IMG/VR virus record: IMGVR_UViG_3300037189_013547
Location: 1-52,028 of that record
DNA length: 52,028 nt
Source: a virus
Reading direction: 5' to 3' (one strand)
A program made the position numbers and the translations under genes. A model generated the notes under the pieces. It saw nothing but the letters and a program-made list of their open reading frames with translations. It was not told the DNA's origin and did no database searches. Of the stretch, positions 1-10,200 are shown piece after piece (the first letter of the stretch is position 1; every line of letters starts with the position of its first letter).

Positions 1-2
1 CT

Positions 3-3000
3 AGTGGCTGTTTATCACAAGTCGTAAATATACTTCCTTCTTATCAACCGGAGGGAATAACTAGAACCTATATTAATTACAATAATACATTTGTTGGTCA
101 CGGTGTGGCTGATATTAGAATGAATATGCCGGATCATTTTACGCGATACATGGACAACTGTAATCTATGGAATAAAAAATGTAAATTACCATTAGCTGAC
201 CAGGGTGATTTACGTGCTAATTGGAATTACCCATGTATAAATGCTAGAGGTAGGGAATTTCTTGGACAGTTTAATTGGGCCAGAGCTTTTAATGCTCAAA
301 ATAAACCCATGTTAGGTGGGTTTATAGCTACAAATTGGGATTATGCTATATATGACTTGCCATCTCAAGAGCCAATTCCTCTATTGGTTGCCGGTGAATA
401 TCTTCCACGGCAAACGATACATTATCCAGCTGATCCGCCAAGATCTGGATTATTTTCTATATATGAAAGTGTTGCTGTGAGATTGGCCGATTTACAACAA
501 CAAGATATTCAAGAATTTTGGTATTGGGATACTGTAGGTGCATTTGAGTATCAAAATGACATTATATTTAAAATAGATTTTGAAAACGGATTACCAATTT
601 TTGATGGCGATTATTTCAATCCAGCCCCTGTTAATTTTAGAGATGCGATAATACAAGGTAAGGCTGAAATAAGAAATTTTGATCCAGTGTTAGGATTTGA
701 GTTAAAATATGATAGGCAAGTTATATGTGCGGAAGAATTATATATTACTCCAGAAGATAGTGATAATAATTCACAAATAGTATTATTGGCTACAGTACTG
801 CCAGAAAGTAAGCTAAATTTAATGTCTGGCAGTCAAGATATTAATATACAATTTTATACTAATTTGATTACTTTAAACTCTAAAGATACGGCTAAATTTA
901 AACAATTATCTTATTCTTGCGATATACCATCGACTATAGGAATTATAGGTGGATGGACAGAAAGATCTAGTTTTAAAGATGGCTATAGTGAATCTTTCTT
1001 AGAAGAATTATATGGAGAAATAGAACAGATACAAGCTGAAGTCAAAGTTTTTAATGGTGCTATTCCAGACCAGATAAATGTGTGTTGGATACCAAATACT
1101 AAAAACTCAAGACCAACTGATGATAATATCAATAATATCAAAAATTGGTTGAATAAAGGAAATAAAAAATTAATAATTACATTTGATGATTCTCAAGAAT
1201 CAGCACTAGCTGTAAGAAATATATCTGACAAATTAGGAATAAAGATAACACCGATTTATTTAAATAACAAAGGAAGATTTGCAAATAGTTATGATCGCGC
1301 ATTACAAAGTGCAAGAAGCAAGGTTACGGGCGGCTGGGTACGCCCAAGCATAAGTAACTTTAATGCACAAAGCAGTATTATTAAGTCTTGTCTATACGAT
1401 TTAGACCAAACTACTAATTTAATAATTGATTCATTATATCCAAGTCAATTGTTTAGTGATGGATTTGATCCGCAAGTATCATTTACTCCAATATTGGGAG
1501 AATTTTATCATCAGACATTAGATCAAATTAAAGATGTGGTTATAGCTAAGTATCCAATATACGATACAATGTTCTATGATATCCCAGCACTATGGGAAAT
1601 AGACGGTCAAGCAAGTGTTAATATCCCAGTTATTCCAAATAGTGGTTATACAATATTTGTTAATTATGTTTCTGATTTTGAGAATGAAAATCTACCTTTA
1701 GAAGTTGAAGTTTCAAATTTTCCAGATTCACCTAATCCAAACGAAAATGATAATAATAACAGATATTTTAATACAAAGACTGAAAATTTATCAGAAGTAA
1801 AAACAAATATAGTTACTGGAAGAGCTTCTAGTAATTCAATAAATATTAAATTTAGCTCACGAAATCGTAATGTTGGATCATTAAATTCGATAAATTATAC
1901 TCCTTATACGCATAAGATTTTATCTATATTCGGGTTTTACCATCCTATTGGACATTATGTATCTAGTACTACTAGAAGCATTCCAGTTTTTTCAACTTAT
2001 AATAAATACATTGGAGAGGAATGGAGATTAACTTATACTGGGAGTCCAGCTTACGATGTTATTATTCCACCAAGACTCAGAGCTATTATGAATGATAATA
2101 CTAAATATTGCAAAGATATTTGTGATTACCATTCTGCTGCCAAAATTCTGCCAGCATTCTACCGACGATCTATTTTTGAGCCATTTTATTTTATGTTTTA
2201 TTGTGATAGATATACAACGTCTAGTAGTGGTTTTAGTGATGATGGTATATATTTAGGTGATGAGGATGATGGAGATGTATTCTCAACACATAGTTGTGCA
2301 AATCAAGAGATAGAGGATGGCCCAGTTGTAGCTGCACATGAAATAGAACACTTTTCGTCATTTTTAAACGGATATAATAGATCTAATATTGTTTTAATAG
2401 GTGAAAAAAGTATTATACAGGGGAACTGTGTCAAAGATTCTAACGATTTATTAAAACCAAATGTAATGAACTTTATTAGAAGTTTGTATCCACAAAATCC
2501 ACCGGAAGAATATACTAGGAGTGGAGGTAGAGTTTATGAAGTATTGTCTAAGATTATATCTCCAGAAAGGGGTAGTTCTAAGAGATATTATAACTACGCC
2601 TCACTTAACAACCTAAGTGGGATTAAGTCTGCTTATTCTCGTGAACAAACTCCGCAGAATATAACTACTAAGTATAAATATAATCTTTCTAAATTTGATC
2701 CAGATAATATTGTCAGAAGAGAAGTTGATATACTATCATTAGATAGTACTGTGTCTGAATTGCTTGATGAAGAAATGAAGTTTTATCCAAGGTGGGGTGC
2801 TTCAGGCATTACAAAGATTGGCAGCTCTTTAGTAGATTATTCTGAGTATTCTGATGCTATTAATGGTGAAATCCCACGAACTGTATCTAAGCTAGGATGT
2901 GACTTTATTGACATACAGCATAGTAATGTTGCGATATCTGGTTTTGCTGGAGATCTGTTCGGGTATTCTATTGCGCTATACAAAAATAGGTTAGTAGTTG

Positions 3001-4355
3001 GAGCGCCATTTGCCGCATTTGACAAAGAGAATAGTATATTTAATTGGGAAGATATAGACAACAATCCCATGCGCTCTGGCTTGACTTTAAGCAACTTCGG
3101 TGGGGCTGGATCTGTTTATGTATTTGAAAATAATGACAGTGGTATTGATGAGCTTGGGAACCAAATGAGGTGGCAGTTTAGGCAGAAATTACGTCCTAGC
3201 ACAATTAACGCTGGGCAAGATATAACTAGCGTTGCGTTATCACAAAATGAAGCAATCTTAGGATCTAATATATATTCTTCTGGATTCTTAAAAGAATATA
3301 GTATGTCTCCAGATAAATTTGGCTCTTCTTTAGATATGGACGGCGACCTATTATTAGTTGGAGCGCCATGCCATGACTTTGGCAATTTAGTGCATAACAT
3401 ATATAAGAGTGGAGAATTTGTTAGAAAAGAATTTGATTTTCAATTTGATATACCTCTGCATAAAGTTTATGACTTAGGATCTGCTCAGAATAGGCAATCA
3501 TTACCTAATAGCGGTGTGCCTATCTTAAATAGAGGAGCGGTATTTAGTTATGAAAATGATATTATTGATTGGAATACTAAAGCCCAAGCTTGGACATTAA
3601 GGCAAAAATTGGTTCCGCAGGGATATAGATCAAACAGTCAAAATTTCTCTGAAAATGATATGTTTGGCAACGCAGTAGCAATTGAAAGGGTAGATAGAAA
3701 AGATGCTAAATATAACGCATTTGTTACTTCATCGAATCATAAGTATGGTTTATCTAACGCTTCTGGTATTCATAATGCTGGGGCTATATACACTTATGAT
3801 GCTATGATTAGAAATCAACCTCCAGCAATTAGTAATAAAAACATGTGGTTAAATGCACAACTATTTTCAGACGGTAGGGAAAAAAGTAATATAGATATAT
3901 ACGTAAACAAGGAAATACACGTTAAGACTAATCAGAGCGTATTTTCTACAGGTATAGTATTTTCTAATACAGACGGGGAAATATATATTGAAGGTTCTGG
4001 TTTTGACGGTAATCCTTATGGTAATATATCTAATAGGCCATTTGTGCATAGCGTATATGGAGAATTGGTAAGAGGAAATAAGCTAGAGAATGGAATCAGA
4101 CTGTTTAATATAGGAGCAGATGAATTCTTACGACAAAGTGGCACCATGCTATTACAAATCGTAGCCCCAGAATCAGCATACGTGTATAATACATTGGATT
4201 TATATACAGATAGCATTATTAGTAGTAGCGTAAGATCGTTGAATTTATTTAATAACGCCGGTACTGTTTCTGGAATTAATAATTCGCTCAATATTTACAT
4301 TAGTGGACAAGGATTACTGCCATCCACTTTATTACTTAGAGGACAAGGTAAATAA
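3..4355 (+). CDS. Giant virion-type protein with FG-GAP repeats (5' end outside window)
   Basis: The reading frame is open from base 3 with no stop upstream of the GTG at 105, so the gene is cut by the left edge and GTG 105 is not its true start. At least 1450 codons are visible. Counting from GTG 105, residues about 325-380 (NVCWIPNTKN onward) look like a Rossmann or glutamine-amidotransferase-like fold, by pattern only. From about residue 950 come FG-GAP-type blades: FGYSIALYKNRLVVGAP (~952), a degenerate ITSVALSQNEAILGS, FGSSLDMDGDLLLVGAP (~1072) and FGNAVAIERV (~1187). They alternate with GSVYVFE and W-x-RQKL segments, as in bacterial FG-GAP propellers. This fold is known from integrin alpha chains and surface adhesins, so a tail or receptor-contact role is inferred. 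It is followed 3 bases later by the next gene of the same block. Confidence 0.75.
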   Translation, partial: SGCLSQVVNILPSYQPEGITRTYINYNNTFVGHGVADIRMNMPDHFTRYMDNCNLWNKKCKLPLADQGDLRANWNYPCINARGREFLGQFNWARAFNAQNKPMLGGFIATNWDYAIYDLPSQEPIPLLVAGEYLPRQTIHYPADPPRSGLFSIYESVAVRLADLQQQDIQEFWYWDTVGAFEYQNDIIFKIDFENGLPIFDGDYFNPAPVNFRDAIIQGKAEIRNFDPVLGFELKYDRQVICAEELYITPEDSDNNSQIVLLATVLPESKLNLMSGSQDINIQFYTNLITLNSKDTAKFKQLSYSCDIPSTIGIIGGWTERSSFKDGYSESFLEELYGEIEQIQAEVKVFNGAIPDQINVCWIPNTKNSRPTDDNINNIKNWLNKGNKKLIITFDDSQESALAVRNISDKLGIKITPIYLNNKGRFANSYDRALQSARSKVTGGWVRPSISNFNAQSSIIKSCLYDLDQTTNLIIDSLYPSQLFSDGFDPQVSFTPILGEFYHQTLDQIKDVVIAKYPIYDTMFYDIPALWEIDGQASVNIPVIPNSGYTIFVNYVSDFENENLPLEVEVSNFPDSPNPNENDNNNRYFNTKTENLSEVKTNIVTGRASSNSINIKFSSRNRNVGSLNSINYTPYTHKILSIFGFYHPIGHYVSSTTRSIPVFSTYNKYIGEEWRLTYTGSPAYDVIIPPRLRAIMNDNTKYCKDICDYHSAAKILPAFYRRSIFEPFYFMFYCDRYTTSSSGFSDDGIYLGDEDDGDVFSTHSCANQEIEDGPVVAAHEIEHFSSFLNGYNRSNIVLIGEKSIIQGNCVKDSNDLLKPNVMNFIRSLYPQNPPEEYTRSGGRVYEVLSKIISPERGSSKRYYNYASLNNLSGIKSAYSREQTPQNITTKYKYNLSKFDPDNIVRREVDILSLDSTVSELLDEEMKFYPRWGASGITKIGSSLVDYSEYSDAINGEIPRTVSKLGCDFIDIQHSNVAISGFAGDLFGYSIALYKNRLVVGAPFAAFDKENSIFNWEDIDNNPMRSGLTLSNFGGAGSVYVFENNDSGIDELGNQMRWQFRQKLRPSTINAGQDITSVALSQNEAILGSNIYSSGFLKEYSMSPDKFGSSLDMDGDLLLVGAPCHDFGNLVHNIYKSGEFVRKEFDFQFDIPLHKVYDLGSAQNRQSLPNSGVPILNRGAVFSYENDIIDWNTKAQAWTLRQKLVPQGYRSNSQNFSENDMFGNAVAIERVDRKDAKYNAFVTSSNHKYGLSNASGIHNAGAIYTYDAMIRNQPPAISNKNMWLNAQLFSDGREKSNIDIYVNKEIHVKTNQSVFSTGIVFSNTDGEIYIEGSGFDGNPYGNISNRPFVHSVYGELVRGNKLENGIRLFNIGADEFLRQSGTMLLQIVAPESAYVYNTLDLYTDSIISSSVRSLNLFNNAGTVSGINNSLNIYISGQGLLPSTLLLRGQGK

Positions 4356-4358
4356 AAT

Positions 4359-6140
4359 ATGATATCTGTAAGTGGAGCAAAATTGGGGGGGCAGTATTTT
4401 ATAAGGCCAACGCCACTCATAACTATTAGTCAACAGAATAACAGGACAGGCTCTGTTAGATTTGGCAATTCCTATAAGATTATATTAAACGGAACAATTG
4501 TTGCTGGTCGAGGAAACCCTAGTAGCAATGGCGTTGGCGTAAATGAAAATCCCGTTTGGTATGGCGGTTCTAATTATTCACAATACAATAATGATGGAAC
4601 TTGGACTCACCAAGGCCCGCCTTACAAGCAGCCGCCGCCAGATAAAAGGCTCGGCTCTATACTTACTCAACAAAGAGGCTTGAGAGAGATATTTGCTACA
4701 GATGGTTTAAACTTACGAGTATATCACACATACGACACTGGCGGTAATCCAGCCCTTAGTTGTAATTGTGTTGTAGACTCTATAAATTTTGAAGAGGGGA
4801 TTTGGGTAGATACTTGTAAATATACTATTGAACTAACTACATATGTTATATATCATAATGAGCAAGGTATAACAAACTACCCGCTCGCTTTACCTCTCAA
4901 TCATCCAGACGCGCATGTTTCTGGATTATCTCCAACAAACTTTACTTTTTTACATGGCGCTAGCGGTTTATCTACTCATCGTGGATATGCAAGCGGTGCA
5001 TATATAGAAGATTTTTCCGAAGATTGGTCAATTGAAGAAGATGATCAATTTTTTAATGTAGATAACGATGGGTTTATTAAAGCCCCAGCTTATAGAGTTA
5101 CTAGAAACTTATCTTCCACTGGGCGTACAGCTTATTTTGATAATGCTAATATTGCCGGTTGGATTATTGCTAAAGACTTTGTAAAAAATTATCTTTTAGC
5201 AGTTAGTGGCGAAAATGCTGCAAACAAAAGTTTAACAGATTTTTATTCCAATACTAGTAATTTAGGTCAGGGTTATTTTATATCAGCTATATCTACTGGT
5301 GATTATTTTAATCACACTGTAAGTGAAAATTTTAGTGTTACAGAAGGAACTTATTCACTTTCTGAAACATTTATTCTATGCTCTGGTGGTTCTAGTAGTG
5401 GAGCTATGGAAACATATACTATGCAAGTGACTAGTGATCATCAAAATCCATTTATTAATGTTTCTATTAATGGAACCGTACAGGGATTATCACGTAAACC
5501 ATCTGGAGTATCTTATCGCCCGTTGATTGGCGATTCTGGTAAATATGACTCAGCCATAAAGCACTGGGGGAACATATCTGGAAGTGGAATTTTTGGAATA
5601 TCATCACCAATTTATAAAAGAGCTAATAGTGCTGTTGGTGTTGCTCTTAATTCTCAACCAAAAAGTATATCTATTGGCTTAAATAAAATACAGGGTACTA
5701 TTGACTATACTTTAGAGTTTGATAATCGTCCTACTAATTTTATATCTGGAGTTTCTTATGAATCAGTATCAATTAATGATACATATCCCGGTGATGTTTT
5801 TGCAACTATTCCAGTTATTGGTCGCAGACAAGGTCCAATTTTTCAATCTATGGGAACTAGAACAGAATACAGAAGAGATGTTTCTTTAGAATTTGTATTA
5901 GATTATTACGACACTTTTTATCCTAGTGGGGCAACTAATGCTGGTAGATTTGCCATGTTAAAAAAACCTATTTTATATGATCCATATAGAACACAAATAG
6001 TTAATTTTATAAGTGGAGTTTCTCCTATTTCAGAACCTGGAATAAGAAAATATTTTATGAATCCTACAACTGAAACGTGGTCGCCCAAGGATGGTAGGTA
6101 TTCATTAAATTTAAGCTGGACTTACGAATTGGATAAATAA
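4359..6140 (+). CDS. Putative tail/baseplate structural protein
   Basis: This 593-residue protein begins three bases after the preceding stop (TAA AAT ATG), so it is translated as part of the same structural operon. It is rich in Ser, Gly, Asn, Tyr and Thr and predicted to be mostly beta. It has no signal peptide or membrane segment. The N-terminus (GAKLGGQYFIRPTPLITIS) and the C-terminal stretch ending in LNLSWTYELDK look like phage tail or baseplate components, but I recognise no named family. Function rests on position between two giant virion-type genes. A role in the tail wedge or tail tip is possible. Confidence 0.6.
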   Translation: MISVSGAKLGGQYFIRPTPLITISQQNNRTGSVRFGNSYKIILNGTIVAGRGNPSSNGVGVNENPVWYGGSNYSQYNNDGTWTHQGPPYKQPPPDKRLGSILTQQRGLREIFATDGLNLRVYHTYDTGGNPALSCNCVVDSINFEEGIWVDTCKYTIELTTYVIYHNEQGITNYPLALPLNHPDAHVSGLSPTNFTFLHGASGLSTHRGYASGAYIEDFSEDWSIEEDDQFFNVDNDGFIKAPAYRVTRNLSSTGRTAYFDNANIAGWIIAKDFVKNYLLAVSGENAANKSLTDFYSNTSNLGQGYFISAISTGDYFNHTVSENFSVTEGTYSLSETFILCSGGSSSGAMETYTMQVTSDHQNPFINVSINGTVQGLSRKPSGVSYRPLIGDSGKYDSAIKHWGNISGSGIFGISSPIYKRANSAVGVALNSQPKSISIGLNKIQGTIDYTLEFDNRPTNFISGVSYESVSINDTYPGDVFATIPVIGRRQGPIFQSMGTRTEYRRDVSLEFVLDYYDTFYPSGATNAGRFAMLKKPILYDPYRTQIVNFISGVSPISEPGIRKYFMNPTTETWSPKDGRYSLNLSWTYELDK

Positions 6141-6141
6141 T

Positions 6142-6480
6142 ATGGCTAATAATCCAAGTAGTTTGGCTAATACTGCTAATATGTATCCGCATAGCGGTAT
6201 ATATGGACGCATTTTGCCAAGTGGTTATGCACACTTTGCAGATTCTTTACAGGAGCAAATTAATAGGGGTGGCTCGTCTTATATTACTGTTTTTCCAAGC
6301 GGCTGGGATGAAAATGTTGCAGAAAAAGAAAGATATGCTAATTTAGACGCTTTACAAAATGCTAATGAAGTCTTTTTTCCAATTCGTACAAGCGGTATTA
6401 ACCTCAATGGAGCAAATGCTTCATATACAGCGTCTCCCGGCGGAATTGGTCATAGTAGTATGTCAAATATTTTTGGATAG
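6142..6480 (+). CDS. Small structural-block protein of unknown function
   Basis: This 112-residue protein starts one base after the previous TAA (TAAT ATG). It has no membrane segment or recognisable domain. It shares a compositional signature with its neighbours: many Ser-Gly pairs (HSGIYG, LPSGYAHF, FPSGWDEN, TSGINLNG) and abundant Asn and Ala. Conserved placement among large virion genes suggests a small baseplate or tail accessory protein, which is an inference from position only. Confidence 0.5.
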   Translation: MANNPSSLANTANMYPHSGIYGRILPSGYAHFADSLQEQINRGGSSYITVFPSGWDENVAEKERYANLDALQNANEVFFPIRTSGINLNGANASYTASPGGIGHSSMSNIFG

Positions 6481-6485
6481 CTTAT

Positions 6486-7262
6486 ATGTTTAGTAATGCA
6501 CAAGAAATGTATAATATTAGTGGCAGCGGAAATTATTTTTTCGACGCCAGTGGTCTAAGAAGGCAGGGTAGCGTCTTAAATAGAGAAGGTTTAGGATTCA
6601 TGTTTACTGATTATACCGGATATGGATCTAGTTCTAATAGTTCAAGCTTTAATTTCAATTCTGCTCCAACTCCATTTCAATATATAATAAGACCTTCTAG
6701 CGTATCTTCTATTTTTAGTAGTAATGCGTATCGTTATTATAATACTATGCAAGGTTTAGGTAGTGGGGTATATCAATATCCAGAAGCTCCAACACCACCA
6801 GAGTTAATTGTGCCGCCAGTTCCACCATTGCCGCCAGTAACTCCACCAGTAACGCCACCACCACCACCACCACCACCACCACCGCCACCACCGCCACCAC
6901 CGCCACCACCGCCACCACCAGAGCCAGAGCCTCAACCTCCCGCTCCACCTCCAGCCACATTGATTTCGTATGACGAATTAATAAATTCGCCAACAACTGT
7001 CGTTCCGGGCTATAACAATACTGATTCTCATTTCGGAATAAAAAAACATGTATCTATAGTAAATTATGAACTATTACGTGATAGTTTTCCAGAGTTATAC
7101 GCAAATGACGTATCTTTTAATATATGGACTATTAGATTTGTAACCGAGTGGTGGAAAGATCCTCCAGAATTAGTGGTTGTAAAGAAAAAGAAGGAAATCG
7201 ATGGGGGTGGATATGAGAGATATAGATTAATAGATGGAAAATGGACCCAAGTAGATGAATAG
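6486..7262 (+). CDS. Proline-rich structural-block protein with a 22-Pro tract
   Basis: The 258-residue protein has three parts. An N-terminal Ser/Asn/Gly-rich region (about 1-95) is followed by a proline-rich linker (about 97-155) with 22 uninterrupted prolines at residues 124-145. A C-terminal globular part (about 157-258) ends in a lysine-rich stretch. The proline tract would form a rigid polyproline-II rod, and translation through it should need host EF-P. The layout (small domain, rod, small domain) suits a spacer or bridging protein in a tail or fibre, but no family is recognised. The coding sequence of the tract is a CCA/CCG repeat prone to slippage. Confidence 0.55.
   Translation: MFSNAQEMYNISGSGNYFFDASGLRRQGSVLNREGLGFMFTDYTGYGSSSNSSSFNFNSAPTPFQYIIRPSSVSSIFSSNAYRYYNTMQGLGSGVYQYPEAPTPPELIVPPVPPLPPVTPPVTPPPPPPPPPPPPPPPPPPPPPPEPEPQPPAPPPATLISYDELINSPTTVVPGYNNTDSHFGIKKHVSIVNYELLRDSFPELYANDVSFNIWTIRFVTEWWKDPPELVVVKKKKEIDGGGYERYRLIDGKWTQVDE
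6855..6920 (+). repeat. Polyproline trinucleotide repeat
   Basis: Nine CCA codons are followed by four copies of CCG-CCA-CCA and a final CCA: 66 bases coding 22 prolines in frame. Length change in steps of three or nine bases would alter the rod length without shifting the frame. Confidence 0.95.
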
Positions 7263-7273
7263 CGAAAATAATT

Positions 7274-10200
7274 ATGACAAAATTTAATAAAAAGTTTCCA
7301 TTAGGACAATATGGAATAGTTCCAGATTCTGGATACTTCGCACTAGATCCACAATTCAGTGGTGTTAGAAATCTTCCCGCAAACGCAGCATTTGTTTCGT
7401 CTGGTTCTTTTCCATCATCATTTTCTAACGCCACCTATGATTCATACGTACAGCAGACTTTCTTAGGAGCAACTATCTTAGATTTTTCAATATCTGCTGG
7501 ATATGGAGACACAGCATCTCAATTGTCAGTTAGTGTTGTAAATGATGAATATAATAATTCTGACGGTACTCCACTTGGCAGTGGTGCTGATGTGTATCAT
7601 TCTGGAAGTGGTGATAAATTCAATCCGCCGCCAATAGGCAGTCCAGTATTTTTTACTTTTGGTAAGGGCAACTTAGTTCCGGTTGAAAATATATATCAGT
7701 GGCAAAGCAGTGGATTGCCATATATGGATAACTGGATGTCTAGTATGGGATTGTATTTTGAACCCCCAAATGAAAGTGGTAGATATCACTTTGCGTTTGG
7801 TGGAATATTACAAGGATGGACTCAGAATAGAAATATAAACGGTTTTACATTCAATGTTAATGTTGTTGATCCAAGGCAAATTTTATCTAGCGTTAAATTA
7901 ATACTTAATAACTACGCAGAGGGAACTTATAGAACAGAAAATTTAATTAATGTATATGGATTTTTAGAACATAATCCTAGCACATCTCTATTAACCACAC
8001 TTAGAGGTCATTATCCTGAGAGTGGTATATTAACTAAGTACTTTGTTGTTGGAGTGGATGGTCAATATACTGGTAAATTTACATATATGGGATCTCCTGT
8101 AAGCGGATTATATGATAACTATCATAAACCAAATTATCACGCAACTATTGCTAATGGTCTACCGAGAAATTTTCCAATAACTGGTACTGGGATGTCTAGA
8201 CGCTCCGCTGTAGGAATACCATTTTATAGGATTATAGACTCTATTTCTGCCCAAATGAGATTATTTGGAGATCTGCCACAAGAATATATAGATAATGGTT
8301 TTGAAGTTTTCATACGATTCCGTGGATATAATTATATTATAGATTTTGGTAGTTTACCCACAGAGTATATTCCTAGATTATATTATGTTGACTTTGAAGA
8401 AGTTTCATTACTAGATTTTATGCAGGAAATTTGTGAAATTGTTAATCATGAATTATTTGTTTCATTACTTCCTGTTAACGGCCACCCAAGGTACCAATAC
8501 ATTAAAGCGTGGAACAAGCATTGCGCTGATAGTACAGATATAAACATAAAAAATAAAATAGTGGCTGGCATTATAAGGATTGATGCTATAGATAAAACAC
8601 CAGCGCAAACATATGGAAGAATTGCTGAATACATTCGTAATTTAGATCAAGTATATAGAGACAATGGCACTTTAATAGATTGCAAAGCGACAAATTTAAG
8701 TGAAGAGGATCGCCAAAAATGTCTCGCAAAACAAACAGTGACAAGTTCTGATATCGGTTTTGAACTTACAGATGTTACAACAGAAAAATTCGTTGCTGGT
8801 GCCAATGAGGTAAATATGTATTTCTTTACTGGCAGTTGCGATAGAGATACATATCAATCTACATCACAGAGAGCATTATTACAAGCAAGACAATACACTC
8901 ACGATGAAATGATTACTCAACAAATTCTTCCATATTATGGAATGTTAGGATTTGGTGAAAATTCTGCCGTAACAATACCAAGAGGATTTGGCGCATATCA
9001 ACAAATATTATTAGATGCTACATCTTTAAACGTTAATGGTGTAGGAAGTTATTACGTTGCAACAGAAATGGAATTAAGATGTGCTATTGTATCTTTTGAG
9101 AGATGGAAAGAGTTCTTGTTAATGTATAACGACGTATACATGGAATCTGTTGAGGAAAACGATATTGTAGAAGGTGCTGCCCTTTTGGCTACACCTCAAC
9201 GTGGTCAAGCGCTTAATCCAAATTTAAGTAATAATTACGCAGTTACTGTTCCAAGATGTATATTTGAGTCTGATAGAAACTATTTAGAAATTGATGGATT
9301 ACCAGCTAGTCCTTGTTCGCCACCTTACGGCTATCCATTATATTATAAAAGAGCTATGAAAATAGGTATACCTGAAGGTGGTTTAACAAACGTAACAGCC
9401 AACTTAACACAGTTAGTAACTGACTTAGCTAAAATGAGACAAGAAGCTAGAGAAAATTTGAATAATAGTCAACAGATGCGCGGTAAAAATTGGCAACAGC
9501 AAATTACTTGGTGGAACGGCGCTTTTGATACAGCGCGTGATATTGTATCATCGGTATCTAAAAGTACAAGATCTGATGGCGTTATTGATTCTATACAATC
9601 AAGTTTTGCTACATTTTTTAATACTATGCGGACTTTAGACGATGATATAAACAATAGAAACTCTCCATATCGTGAACATATAGCTTTAATAGATGATACT
9701 ATGACAAGCGCATCTAAAGCTATTAGCATTATGCCAAGACTAGCTAGAAAGCAAAATGAAAACGCCAAAAAGGTATATGATTTTGTAAAAAATATAGCAG
9801 AAGAATGTTTAGGTAAAAAATTTCTAGTAAAAATACCTAAATACGCTAATTCTTTTTATCAAGATAAAGTTGAATTTTCTTCTAATAATCAAGAGTATAG
9901 AATTACTAAGGGGCCATTTGGATTTAAACCTAGATTAATGAATAGCAATTTTGAAATTAATGGTGTTAGATATAATACCTTTAACCCATTACAATCTTTA
10001 ATGGCACAATGCCCACCAATGAAGAGTTATCTAACTAGTGGTACTTATGATAATGTTCCTATTATTGGCTTATTGAAAGATGGAGCATTAAAATCTAACT
10101 ATCAACCAATATCAGATACTATTGAGTTTAATTATGTTCCATCAACAGAGGGTGGATTTTTTGATTTTGATTTATACGACAACGTATTTAAGTCTAATGA

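Noticed and set aside
105-107. GTG as start codon of the first giant gene
   Set aside because: The same frame is open to the left edge (base 3) with protein-like sequence and no ribosome binding site before the GTG, so the gene continues outside the window.
6855-6920. CRISPR-like or other array
   Set aside because: Units are only three to nine bases, without spacers, and in frame as proline codons.
6745-6996. Minus-strand open frame encoding a Val/Ala-rich hydrophobic protein
   Set aside because: It is the antisense of the proline-codon repeat; the composition follows from CCA/CCG read backwards, and no binding site precedes it.
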